This document shows positions 33,082 through 41,691 of a stretch of DNA of 64,000 bases, one piece after another. Source of the stretch: Paludibacteraceae bacterium (GTDB lineage: Bacteria > Bacteroidota > Bacteroidia > Bacteroidales > Paludibacteraceae); assembly GCA_017446455.1 (NCBI GenBank), contig JAFSQV010000089.1, forward strand, positions 1 to 64,000. The letters run 5' to 3'. The notes under the pieces were generated by a model, which searched no databases, was not told the DNA's origin, and was given only the letters and a program-made list of their open reading frames with translations. Made by a program: the position numbers and the translations under genes. Within the stretch, counting starts at the first letter, position 1. Each line of letters opens with the position of its first letter.

Positions 33082-34512
33082 TTATTTACACATTCTTTGC
33101 CCAGTGAGGGTATAGCTCTCGCCGCCTTTTATAATCAGGAGCTGGCCGTTGCGGAGGAGTTTCTGCGGGGCGGATTCCGGTTGCAGGTGCTCTACGCCGG
33201 TGGGGATATCCATCGTATAGGCTTTCCAGGCGTCGGGGATGCCGTAGCCGTACTGATAGTTGAGTACGTCGGGGTTGTCGTAGCGGTCGGAAGAGCGGAG
33301 GATACGTTCGCGTATCTGCATGGCGTTCTCGTCGGGCAGTGCGGACCAGAGGGCCGCGGCAAAACCCGCCAGAAGGGGTGTCGCAAAACTGGTGCCATTG
33401 GACTGCACGACGCCGTTGGTATGGTTGATGAGCGTCGTCTTGACACCTACTGCGCATACCTCGGGTTTGATACGAAGGTCGGAGGTAGGTCCGTAGCTGG
33501 AGAAATAACCTATCTCGCCGTCGGTATTGACGGCTCCTACGGTGAGCGTACTATCGGCATCACCGGGTATACCTAAGGTATGAGGCGGGTTGCCCCACTC
33601 ATCGCCTTCGTTGCCCGCGGCGATACATACGAGCATACCTTTGCGCGCGGCGATAGTAGCGGCCCTGCTGCAGCGCGTGCTCTTGCCGTCAAAAGCGGAC
33701 TTAGGAAGGTCCCAGGCGGAGTTGTCGAAGCGGGAATAACCCAAGGAGACGGAGAAGACATTGACGCCCAAGGAATCGGCTTTCTCGAGCGCCGCTACGA
33801 GGTTGTCCATCTCTTTCGGACTCTCGGTATCATTCTCTTCGGAGCGCATGAGGTAATACTGCGCCTTGGTGGCTGCGCCGTAGAAATAGTCGCCCCGGAT
33901 GCCGGAGATGGTACTGAGACACTCGGTTCCGTGGTCGCCGGTTTCGCCGTAGAAATCATAGCCGAACTTATCGTCGTCGGTGAAGTCAAAATGACCGAGT
34001 TCCTGTTCCTGCCGGAAAGCGTTGATCTTATCGGCGTTATAGAACCCGCCGTCGCATATCGCCATGAGGATACCCTGGCCCTCAAAACCCGCTGCGTGCA
34101 GGGGCTGGAGGTTATAGAGGGCGAGTTGGGCGTCGGTATAGGCACCCGGGGTGTCCGAACTCTGCTCCCGCTTGCGCGACAGGCGCTTGGGCAGGTATAG
34201 GTTGGCTTCACTGTCGTCGCGCGTCATCTCGACGGAGGTGACGCACTTGAGTGCCGCCACTTTGGTTGCCGTCTCGGCATCCATCTCGACGGTCGCACCA
34301 TTGAACCAGCGGCTCTTGTGCATGATCTTTCCACCTGCATCGCGTACCTGACCCAGGTACATCGGACTGACGGGATAATCCATCGCGTCGGTAGGTATAT
34401 TCCACTTGGCGCGCTGCTCTTCTGCCCGCGGGGACAGTTGCGGCGCTGTTTTCTCGGGTTTATCCGTGAAAGTCACGAAATAAACGGAAAGGATGATTAA
34501 TAAATTAATCAT
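33082..34512 (-). CDS. Subtilisin-like serine protease (S8) with type IX-like C-terminal tail
   Basis: A 476-residue exported protease. A short hydrophobic N-terminus is followed by a propeptide-like region (to about 120) and the catalytic domain with Asp154 (AICDGGFY), His194 (GDHGTE) and Ser375 (SNGTSFATP). The C-terminus (KLLRNGQLLIIKGGESYTLT, then GQRMCK) resembles the short sorting tail found on many Bacteroidales secreted proteins handled by type IX secretion. PorD and PorE genes lie in the same window. It follows rlmD through a spacer made entirely of a 14-bp tandem repeat. Confidence 0.9.
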   Translation of the reverse strand: MINLLIILSVYFVTFTDKPEKTAPQLSPRAEEQRAKWNIPTDAMDYPVSPMYLGQVRDAGGKIMHKSRWFNGATVEMDAETATKVAALKCVTSVEMTRDDSEANLYLPKRLSRKREQSSDTPGAYTDAQLALYNLQPLHAAGFEGQGILMAICDGGFYNADKINAFRQEQELGHFDFTDDDKFGYDFYGETGDHGTECLSTISGIRGDYFYGAATKAQYYLMRSEENDTESPKEMDNLVAALEKADSLGVNVFSVSLGYSRFDNSAWDLPKSAFDGKSTRCSRAATIAARKGMLVCIAAGNEGDEWGNPPHTLGIPGDADSTLTVGAVNTDGEIGYFSSYGPTSDLRIKPEVCAVGVKTTLINHTNGVVQSNGTSFATPLLAGFAAALWSALPDENAMQIRERILRSSDRYDNPDVLNYQYGYGIPDAWKAYTMDIPTGVEHLQPESAPQKLLRNGQLLIIKGGESYTLTGQRMCK

Positions 34513-34582
34513 ATTGATGATTGATTATTGATGATTGATTATTGATGATTGATTATTGATGATTGATTATTGATGATTGATT
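34513..34582 (-). repeat. 14-bp tandem repeat filling the rlmD-subtilase spacer
   Basis: Five copies of ATTGATGATTGATT (two 7-bp half-units each) occupy the whole interval from the subtilase start codon to the rlmD stop codon. Confidence 0.95.
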
Positions 34583-36011
34583 ATTTGAGTTCCAGTTGTA
34601 CGACGTTTTCTACGTGCTGGGTGTGGGGGAACATATCCACGGGTTGCACCTTCGTCACGCGGTATTTGGCATCGAGCAGCGCGAGGTCGCGGGCCTGGGT
34701 AGCAGGGTTACAGCTGACATAGACGATGCGTTGCGGCGCGGCATTGAGGATGACGTTGATGACGTCCTCGTGCATGCCGGCGCGGGGCGGGTCGGTGATG
34801 ATGACATCCGGCCGACCGTATTGCGCAACGAAGTCATCGTTGAGGATATCCTTCATGTCGCCTGCGAAGAAAAGGGTGTTCTCGATACCATTAATCTTCG
34901 AGTTCACTTTCGCGTCCTCAATCGCCTCCGGCACATACTCGATACCGATGACTTGGCGGGCCTGACGGGCGACGAAATTGGCAATGGTGCCCGTGCCGGT
35001 GTAGAGGTCGTAGACCATTGGTAATTGATCATTGATTATTGATAATTGGTCAAAGGCAAATTCTCGCGCGACTTTATAGAGCTCGTAAGCTTGCTCGGTG
35101 TTGGTCTGGTAGAAAGACTTCGGGCCCACTTTGAACTGCAGGTTCTCCATCGATTCCATGATATGGTCCTGACCGAAATAGGTCTTGACGTCCAAGTCGC
35201 CGATGGTGTCGTTGAACTTCGTGTTCTCCACGTACATGAGGGAGACTATTTCCGGAAACTCGGTATGCAAATACTCCAGAAGCCCCATCGCCGCTTCGTT
35301 CACTTTCTGTCCGAAGACGACGACGAGCATGAGTTCGCCTTTGTGGTTATTGCGGAGGATGAGGTTGCGGAGCAGTCCCTCGTGCGTATGTTCGTTATAG
35401 AACGTGAGGCCGTGCGCCCGCGCATACTCGCGCACCGCGTTGCGGATGCGGTTGTTGATAGGAGGCATGAGGTGGCAGGTCTCGATATCCAGCACTTTGT
35501 CGAAGCAGTTAGGGATATGGAAGCCCAGTCCGTAGGTGCTATCCACCTTATCGAGTCCTCCGGCGGCTTCGATGACCTCCCATGGGAACCACTTGCGGTC
35601 GGCGCAGGTGAACTCGAGTTTGTTGCGGTACTCGTAGATATGCTTGGAGCCGAGGATAGGGCTGATCTCGGGCAGTTCGATCTTGCCGATGAGGGTGAGG
35701 TTATCGATGATCTGCTGCTGTTTGTACTTGAGTTGTTCGGCATAGGGCAGGATCTGCCACTTGCATCCGCCGCACACCCCGAAATGCTTGCATCGCGCCT
35801 CACAGCGGACAGGGCCGGGCTCTACGATCCGCAGCACTTTCGCCTCCATGAAGGAGTGCTTCTTCTTGGTGATCTGCAGATCGACGATATCGCCCGGCAC
35901 GCAGTTCGGCACAAAGGTGACGATGTCATTGATGCGCACCAGGGCTTTGCCTTCGGCAGCCACACCGGTGATCTCTACGTGCTCGTATATAGGTAAGTTT
36001 TTCTTTTTCAT
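34581..36011 (-). CDS. rlmD: 23S rRNA (uracil-5-)-methyltransferase RumA/RlmD
   Basis: A 476-residue enzyme. An N-terminal TRAM domain (about 5-60) precedes the 4Fe-4S cysteine cluster CEARCKHFGVCGGC. A SAM-binding methyltransferase domain includes VYDLYTGTGTIANF and the catalytic Cys in VYVSCNPATQARDL. It methylates a uridine in 23S rRNA; RlmD versus the close paralogue RlmCD is not decided. The ATG (36011) overlaps the upstream TGA as ATGA. The peptide DQLSIINDQLPM just before the SAM loop is encoded by a heptanucleotide repeat (35014-35048). Confidence 0.92.
   Translation of the reverse strand: MKKKNLPIYEHVEITGVAAEGKALVRINDIVTFVPNCVPGDIVDLQITKKKHSFMEAKVLRIVEPGPVRCEARCKHFGVCGGCKWQILPYAEQLKYKQQQIIDNLTLIGKIELPEISPILGSKHIYEYRNKLEFTCADRKWFPWEVIEAAGGLDKVDSTYGLGFHIPNCFDKVLDIETCHLMPPINNRIRNAVREYARAHGLTFYNEHTHEGLLRNLILRNNHKGELMLVVVFGQKVNEAAMGLLEYLHTEFPEIVSLMYVENTKFNDTIGDLDVKTYFGQDHIMESMENLQFKVGPKSFYQTNTEQAYELYKVAREFAFDQLSIINDQLPMVYDLYTGTGTIANFVARQARQVIGIEYVPEAIEDAKVNSKINGIENTLFFAGDMKDILNDDFVAQYGRPDVIITDPPRAGMHEDVINVILNAAPQRIVYVSCNPATQARDLALLDAKYRVTKVQPVDMFPHTQHVENVVQLELK
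35014..35048 (-). repeat. Heptanucleotide tandem repeat inside rlmD
   Basis: Five degenerate 7-bp units: ACCATTG, GTAATTG, ATCATTG, ATTATTG, ATAATTG. Confidence 0.8.
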
Positions 36012-38257
36012 TTCGCTAATAGCCACTCTATCGAGTGTTTATAAATGCTCTCAAAATTCCGCACGGCTTCCAGCGGAAAACCGTACAGGAGGGTCGTTCG
36101 TTCTCCTTGTGCGTTCGTATAACCCACCGCGGCGCCGCAACGCATGTCCATGTACAGCGCAGTGCGCTTGGCACCCGTTCCCTCGGGATTCAGTCCTTCG
36201 GACGTGCAGGTGAAGAGTTGCTCTTCGTTGGGTTCGGTGAACAGTTGGTAGGACCGATGTCCGAGGATGCCGATACGTCCGCTGCGCGTAGCCTGCTTGG
36301 CATAATAGGACGCATGGAAGTTCGCGCGCAGCCATGCGGGATCGACGGCGCTGAGGTGGTCGCTGCTCATGAGGACCTTGCCGCCTTGATGGATATAAGA
36401 TGCGAGTTGCGCGCGGGTAGGGTCGGCAAGCGGTTGACGCTGGCGCCCGCATACCACATCGACCAGGGCATAGGTGGTGTCTATCCGGGCGAGCCCTTCC
36501 GTCGCGCTGACATAACTGAGCTTAAGCGCCTGAAGGGCTTTGCCATGTATCGCGCTCCAGTTATGGGTGTTACCTACCGTCATCTGTCCGGCATGATCGC
36601 GGTAACAGGAACCCCAGCCGCAGTTATCATCATTGATCCACTCGTTCGCACGGCGGTAGTCCCACTGCGCACCGATATAGGCACAGCTGAAGCCGTCCTC
36701 GCAGGCATAACTGCCCGGCACGATGCCGGCATAGGTGGAGTCCGCAAACCACTCGACGCCGTAGACGTCATCGAAGGCGTCGACGATGAGGACCGTTTCA
36801 CTGTTAGAAGTTAGACCGTCCTTTGGACTGTTAGAAGTTAGATAGGCACTAATCATCGGGCTGGGGAAGGAAAGGCCGCCGTCATTGCCGGCTACGACGT
36901 AGTAGTTATACCGGATACCGGGTTGGAGGGAGGTCTGGAGTTGGCATCCTTTGTTGACCTGCTGCACGTCCCATTCGCCTTCGTTCTGCTGGATATAGAC
37001 CATGTAATAGGTCGGAGCGGCTTCGGGCTCGAGCGGATCCTCTTTTGGGAGCCACCGCAGCAGTCCCTTGGCGTCGATCGCCAGTTGCTCCACCGGCAGG
37101 GGTTGCACGACGGCCGCCTTGCCGTTGAGGTAACGCAAGATACCTTTGTACACCGCGCGGGCGGCGGCAAAGCGGAACTTAGGATCGAGGCCGTAGCGCA
37201 TATCCGCCATGTTCTTATGGCTCAGCAGCTCGAGGATGATACTCGGCACGACGGGTACGCGCGACTCGCAGTAGTTCGCTTCTTTGAGTTGGCGGCGTGT
37301 CCACTCCGGCGCGAGCGTCTTGAGGTCCTTGGTCACCTGGGTCTGGATATAGTCGGCGAAGTTACGATTCGTCTTCTCGCGGTTTCGTCCGTCCCTCAGC
37401 ACGTGGTTGCCGTCATCGTCGCGGGCGGTATAGATGACGAGTGTACCGATGATCGTGGAGTCATCGCCGCTGTCCTGTCCGTCGGTATGGAAAGCGAGGC
37501 AGAGGTCCATCGGCGCGCCGAGTTCGTTGACCCACAGCGGCCGACATTTCATGTCGTCTTTGTACTCATTGCCTTCGTAGAGGTCCCATATCGCGGGATC
37601 GATGCCTTTGTCTTTGAGCCAATAGCGCGCTCCTTCCGCCCACCGCGGTAGGCCGGAGGCGCCTATCTCTTGGTTCTCCAGTCCCGCCCGAGGCATATGC
37701 ACCGTCGCGCCGGCGTTCTCGAGCATGCGTCGGATGAGCTTGACGTACTCCTGGCTATAGAGGTCTTCGACGGTGGTCCAGAGCGTCGCGCGCTGCCATA
37801 TCCACTCGCCGCGGTCGGCGTTGTAGTACAAGCCGTGACTGGGCCAGAGCGCGATATTACGCTCCGTGAGGTCTTTCTGCTCGCCCGCCGGGATAGTCCC
37901 TTTGGCGAGATCCGTCACCAGTTCGTCGATATCCGTCTTGCCGGTATAGATGGTCACTTTGCCGTTCGGATGTCCCAAGACCCAGCGACTGACTTGCTGC
38001 TTGAGGTCTTTGATGTTCTGCGGCGTCCATCGTACGTCGTGCAGGGTGGTGTTGGTCCGCACGGTGATGTTCTTGCCATTCACGCGCAGATTCTTGACAC
38101 GCACAGGCGGCGACCATACACGGGAGAAACCCGTGAAGGCCGTCAGCGAGTCTCCGAGTTCCCGCATGCCGATAGTGGCGTAAGCAGGCGTACAGAGTAC
38201 AGAAGACAGAAACGCAAGTACTATGTACTTGGAAATCGTCTTAGAAATCCTCATCAC
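36008..38257 (-). CDS. N-acetylmuramoyl-L-alanine amidase-like secreted protein
   Basis: A 749-residue exported protein (signal peptide ends TPAYA). The first half resembles an Amidase_3 zinc amidase: NIALWPSHGLYYN, CLAFHTDGQDSGDD and VPSIILELLSHKNMADM are spaced like the metal His/Glu residues. A fibronectin III-like domain follows (about 430-500, YYMVYIQQNEGEW), then a long C-terminal region. Probably a cell-wall hydrolase; similar Bacteroidales proteins are often annotated 'xanthan lyase'. Two copies of LTSNSPKDG come from a 27-bp in-frame repeat (36800-36842). It overlaps its upstream neighbour by 17 nt and rlmD by 4 nt. Confidence 0.75.
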   Translation of the reverse strand: MMRISKTISKYIVLAFLSSVLCTPAYATIGMRELGDSLTAFTGFSRVWSPPVRVKNLRVNGKNITVRTNTTLHDVRWTPQNIKDLKQQVSRWVLGHPNGKVTIYTGKTDIDELVTDLAKGTIPAGEQKDLTERNIALWPSHGLYYNADRGEWIWQRATLWTTVEDLYSQEYVKLIRRMLENAGATVHMPRAGLENQEIGASGLPRWAEGARYWLKDKGIDPAIWDLYEGNEYKDDMKCRPLWVNELGAPMDLCLAFHTDGQDSGDDSTIIGTLVIYTARDDDGNHVLRDGRNREKTNRNFADYIQTQVTKDLKTLAPEWTRRQLKEANYCESRVPVVPSIILELLSHKNMADMRYGLDPKFRFAAARAVYKGILRYLNGKAAVVQPLPVEQLAIDAKGLLRWLPKEDPLEPEAAPTYYMVYIQQNEGEWDVQQVNKGCQLQTSLQPGIRYNYYVVAGNDGGLSFPSPMISAYLTSNSPKDGLTSNSETVLIVDAFDDVYGVEWFADSTYAGIVPGSYACEDGFSCAYIGAQWDYRRANEWINDDNCGWGSCYRDHAGQMTVGNTHNWSAIHGKALQALKLSYVSATEGLARIDTTYALVDVVCGRQRQPLADPTRAQLASYIHQGGKVLMSSDHLSAVDPAWLRANFHASYYAKQATRSGRIGILGHRSYQLFTEPNEEQLFTCTSEGLNPEGTGAKRTALYMDMRCGAAVGYTNAQGERTTLLYGFPLEAVRNFESIYKHSIEWLLAK
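36800..36842 (-). repeat. 27-bp in-frame duplication inside the amidase gene
   Basis: ACTGTTAGAAGTTAGA at 36800-36815 and again at 36827-36842, a period of nine codons. Confidence 0.85.
38190..38210 (-). repeat. Heptanucleotide repeat encoding the amidase signal peptide
   Basis: GTACAGA, GTACAGA, AGACAGA; on the coding strand it gives the SSVLCTP part of the hydrophobic core and cleavage region. Confidence 0.8.
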
Positions 38258-38798
38258 TCAGGTCGGTGTTACTCTTGCGGTTTGCCAGTTCGGCCTCTTG
38301 GTAAGACTTGAGCAGGTCGGCTGCCATCTTCGCCTGATAGCTTTCGGCGATGTCATAATCCTTGGCTTCGTTCTCCTTGAAGACCACGCGCACTTTGATG
38401 ATAGCGATGCCGGCCTTGAGTTTCTCGATGACCTCCGGCGCTACCTCATAAGAGGTAGTGGTCTCGTAATACGAGATCGTGGCATTGCCGTTCTTCTTGG
38501 TGTACTTGTTCTTCTGTACCTCCGAAGCGGCTACGCGGTTGAGACGAATGGCCTTGCCATCCGCAAAACGCACCAGCACGCGGGAAGCGTCTGTGAACTC
38601 GTTGTAGGCGTTCACATTCACCGTCTTGACGAGCAGAGTGGTGACATCCTGACCGCCCTTGTGCTCTTGGCAGAAGGCGATCTGCGGCTTGAGGTTCTTG
38701 TTGATAGAACTGTCCACATGGATAAACTTACCGCGCTCAGCGGCACTCATCGTAAGTACTGACAACACAGCCAGTAACAACATACATACTTTTTTCAT
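38241..38798 (-). CDS. Uncharacterised secreted protein
   Basis: A 185-residue protein with signal peptide (1-19, ending TMSA). The mature part has a mixed alpha/beta pattern and a long C-terminal helix (AESYQAKMAADLLKSYQEAE), ending in an acidic tail. No recognised family. It overlaps the GumN-like gene by 4 nt and the amidase gene by 17 nt, so the group is translationally coupled. Probably an envelope protein; function unknown. Confidence 0.65.
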   Translation of the reverse strand: MKKVCMLLLAVLSVLTMSAAERGKFIHVDSSINKNLKPQIAFCQEHKGGQDVTTLLVKTVNVNAYNEFTDASRVLVRFADGKAIRLNRVAASEVQKNKYTKKNGNATISYYETTTSYEVAPEVIEKLKAGIAIIKVRVVFKENEAKDYDIAESYQAKMAADLLKSYQEAELANRKSNTDLSDEDF

Positions 38799-39700
38799 AC
38801 TTTATCTTTGTTAATTTTTAATAGTCTGTTCACCGGTCGAACGCGGTATCCGGCCGACCGTAATTGCTCCAATAAGCCCTCGTCTCCGCCGAGATAGATG
38901 GCGTTGAGCGTGATAAAACATCCGCCTTGCGCGAGCAAGGGTTGCAGGCGCTTCACCCATTGCCGGTTGCGCTGACAATAGACCTTGTAGTCCGAATAGG
39001 AGATACTCGTCTTGTTATTCGGTCCTTCGACCTGGTAGGCGATGTCGGACAAGCGGCCGTTGCGGTACATATCCCGGATGGCGCGCTCCTGTTTGACTTC
39101 GTTCTCGGGGTACTCGATAACTTTGAGTAACTCCCGGCACTGCCAATAGAAAGGCTCGCGGTCGAAGAGCATATACATCGTCTCGCCGATATTATCGAGT
39201 CCTACGACAGGAATGCCACGCTCGGAAGCGACGGACTCGAAGAACGACTCCATCGAGTGCTGCTCGTCGTATTGGAGCCACTGCTTCATCAGTTCGGTTC
39301 GGAACATCTCCGTGAGGTAGGAGGGCTTCATGCGGCATAACTTGTCGAGCCCCATACCGAGGTTGATGCGCAGCGTGTTGTCGATATATTCGTATTCGGT
39401 CTCGCTATAGAAATTGCTCAGTTTGACGGAGTCGGGTAGGACGGCAGCCTGACGAAGGGCCGCAATCGCTTCATAATCCTGCATGGCAAACTCCGTCACC
39501 ACTTTGTGGCACTTGCTGAAGCACTTGAAGACGTTCGGGATAGTATCCAGGAACTGCATGTTCACCAGGCGGTTCGTCGCCAGGATATACGATTTCTGCT
39601 TGACCGAGCGGCCGCTGATCTCATACAAGACCTGCGCTTTGCCAGGAATAAGGAACAAAGAGCAAAGAGCAAAGATTAATATGTACTTTAAACGGGTCAT
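38795..39700 (-). CDS. TraB/GumN-like secreted protein
   Basis: A 301-residue protein with signal peptide (ending PGKA). It shows the TraB/GumN pattern: an opening strand VLYEISGRSVKQKSYILATN, a central helical region, and GGCFITLNAIYLGGDEGLLE followed by LRSAGYRVRPVNRLL. The family is proposed to be metallo-proteolytic or otherwise hydrolytic, but the biochemical role is uncertain. The hydrophobic core of its signal peptide comes from a heptanucleotide repeat (39653-39673). It overlaps the TPR gene by 4 nt. Confidence 0.78.
   Translation of the reverse strand: MTRLKYILIFALCSLFLIPGKAQVLYEISGRSVKQKSYILATNRLVNMQFLDTIPNVFKCFSKCHKVVTEFAMQDYEAIAALRQAAVLPDSVKLSNFYSETEYEYIDNTLRINLGMGLDKLCRMKPSYLTEMFRTELMKQWLQYDEQHSMESFFESVASERGIPVVGLDNIGETMYMLFDREPFYWQCRELLKVIEYPENEVKQERAIRDMYRNGRLSDIAYQVEGPNNKTSISYSDYKVYCQRNRQWVKRLQPLLAQGGCFITLNAIYLGGDEGLLEQLRSAGYRVRPVNRLLKINKDKV
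39653..39673 (-). repeat. Heptanucleotide repeat encoding the GumN-like signal peptide
   Basis: GAACAAA, GAGCAAA, GAGCAAA; the coding strand gives the ALCSLF part of the hydrophobic core. Confidence 0.8.
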
Positions 39701-41691
39701 TTGAATCGTGAGATCATGTTATACGCTTGGTAAATGCCTAATTCTCCGGCATTGCTGAGGTCCGCCAGGCCTCGCTCGGTGTCGCCGGTATAGATATACG
39801 TCAGTCCGCGGTTGAAGTACGCCTCCGCGAAGTCGCTGTCGATGTCGATCGCGAGGGTGTAGTATTTGATAGCCTCTTGGTACTCGCGGGTCGCGCAGAG
39901 GATGTTGGCTTTGTTATAGTACGCAAAGCTGAAGTCCGGGCGCAGGCGCAGCACTTGGTCATAGTCGCGCAGGATGAGTTCATAGTCCGGCTCGGCCATC
40001 CGGTAGCGCCAGTTAGCGCGGCAGAAGACGACGATGGGTTCGGTGTCGCTATCCGCCAACAAGAGGGCTTTCGTGCAGTCATCGACGGCACTCGCATAGT
40101 CCTTGATGATGGCGAACTCCATGGCGCGCGCCAGGTAGATCGCCATATTCTCCGACTGGTCGATGAGTTGGGTGAGGCGCCGTATCTCCGAGAAATGGAA
40201 GTCCACCATCTCGGCGGTGAGCGTCAGTTCCTGTGAGGTGAACTTCATCGCTGCCGGCAGCACGCCTTGACGATTCAGTTGCTCCACCAAAGGATGGTAG
40301 TAATTGGTGCGCCTGAGACTCATGTCCTGCGCGTAGTAGCTGAGGATGATCTGGGGCTCGTTGACGATGTTCTGGTGCTTCTTCTGCACGGCGCCGCGGG
40401 TCTGCGAACCGTATTTCTGCTCGTCCTCCGTCGGCTCGGACTGGTTTTGAGCCGCTGTGGCAGAGAACTGCTTGCGATAGTCTTTCTTCTGCGGCTGGGC
40501 GTCGGCGATGACCATCTCGGTATTGGGTTGCGCCGCCTGCTGCGCCTGAATAGCATCTTTGCGCTCTTCTAAGTCATGCGCTTTCTGACGATAGCGATAG
40601 GCGGCGGCTTGGTCGCCTTGCTTCGCCTTGGCTTGCGCCGCGAGGTAGTAACTGGGCAGGAAATAGGGATAGCGCGCGATGAGGGCGTCCATGTCCTTCA
40701 CTACCTCTTTCCACTGCTTGAGTTGCATCTCGACTAAGGCGCGCTGGTAGCGCATCTCGACTTTGTCCGGCTCGAGGTCGATCGCTTTGTTGAAGTCCTC
40801 CAGGGCGCGGTTGTAGTCACCCACCTCCTGGCGCATCACACCGCGGTTGTAGTAACAATCGGCTTCGTTGGGCGCGATCTTCACCGCCTGGTCATAGTCC
40901 GCCAACGCGCCGCGGTAGTTATGGCGGCGGTAGTGGAGTAGGCTGCGGTTGATATAGTCGCCCGCCCATTTCGAACCCAGGTTGATCGCCTGCGTGAGTT
41001 GGGCATAGGCTTCGTCCTCGTGATTGAGCATGAGGTTGGTCACACCGAGCGCCGACCATGCGGCAGGGTTCACTTTGTCGTATTTGACGGCTTCGGAGAA
41101 GGCCTCCAAAGCCAATAAGGTGTCGCCCTTGAGCATACATACGCGTCCGCGCTCGCTCCAACCCGAAGCCGATTGCGGCTCGCGGCGCAAGAGTTGGTCG
41201 ATGTCCTCCAGGGCTTCGTCGTAGTGCTTCATCAACGCACGCGTGTCTGCGCGCAAAATCATATAGGTGCGGTTCTCCGGCGAGAAACTCAGCGCCTGCG
41301 TATAGTCCGCCTCCGCCAGGTCGAGTTGGTTCAACTGGCGGTATATATACCCGCGGGCATAGTAGCAACCGGGCGAGAACGGATTGCGCTCGATGGCGGC
41401 GTTACAATCCCTCAAGGCGCCTTGGTAGTCCTCCAGTTGGATCTTCGCGATCGCGCGATAGAAATAGGGTTCGGCGAGGTAGGGCTTGAGATGGATGACC
41501 TGGTTGAAATACTGAATCGACAGCACATAGTCCTCGAAATACAAGGCATTCCGTCCAATCGCAGTGATACGATCGGTGTTGAGTTGCGCAAAGGCAGGAG
41601 TACAGAGTACAGAATACAGAGTACAGACTAAAAATGCTATTTTCCTATAAACTTTCAATCTTTCACCTTTCAATTTACTTACATCCTTCAT
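39697..41691 (-). CDS. Secreted tetratricopeptide-repeat protein
   Basis: About 664 residues with signal peptide (ending TPAFA). An N-terminal array of at least eight TPR units (about 35-340; for example YFYRAIAKIQLEDYQGALRD and CYYNRGVMRQEVGDYNRALE) is followed by a Gln/Lys-rich linker (about 360-430) and more TPR units near the C-terminus (AYYNKANILCATREYQEAIK). It probably acts as a periplasmic scaffold. ATG 41691 lies inside the end of the PBP gene. The signal peptide is partly encoded by a heptanucleotide repeat (41600-41627). Confidence 0.85.
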   Translation of the reverse strand: MKDVSKLKGERLKVYRKIAFLVCTLYSVLCTPAFAQLNTDRITAIGRNALYFEDYVLSIQYFNQVIHLKPYLAEPYFYRAIAKIQLEDYQGALRDCNAAIERNPFSPGCYYARGYIYRQLNQLDLAEADYTQALSFSPENRTYMILRADTRALMKHYDEALEDIDQLLRREPQSASGWSERGRVCMLKGDTLLALEAFSEAVKYDKVNPAAWSALGVTNLMLNHEDEAYAQLTQAINLGSKWAGDYINRSLLHYRRHNYRGALADYDQAVKIAPNEADCYYNRGVMRQEVGDYNRALEDFNKAIDLEPDKVEMRYQRALVEMQLKQWKEVVKDMDALIARYPYFLPSYYLAAQAKAKQGDQAAAYRYRQKAHDLEERKDAIQAQQAAQPNTEMVIADAQPQKKDYRKQFSATAAQNQSEPTEDEQKYGSQTRGAVQKKHQNIVNEPQIILSYYAQDMSLRRTNYYHPLVEQLNRQGVLPAAMKFTSQELTLTAEMVDFHFSEIRRLTQLIDQSENMAIYLARAMEFAIIKDYASAVDDCTKALLLADSDTEPIVVFCRANWRYRMAEPDYELILRDYDQVLRLRPDFSFAYYNKANILCATREYQEAIKYYTLAIDIDSDFAEAYFNRGLTYIYTGDTERGLADLSNAGELGIYQAYNMISRFK
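41600..41627 (-). repeat. Heptanucleotide repeat encoding the TPR-protein signal peptide
   Basis: GTACAGA, GTACAGA, ATACAGA, GTACAGA; the coding strand reads as CTLYSVLCTP. Confidence 0.85.
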
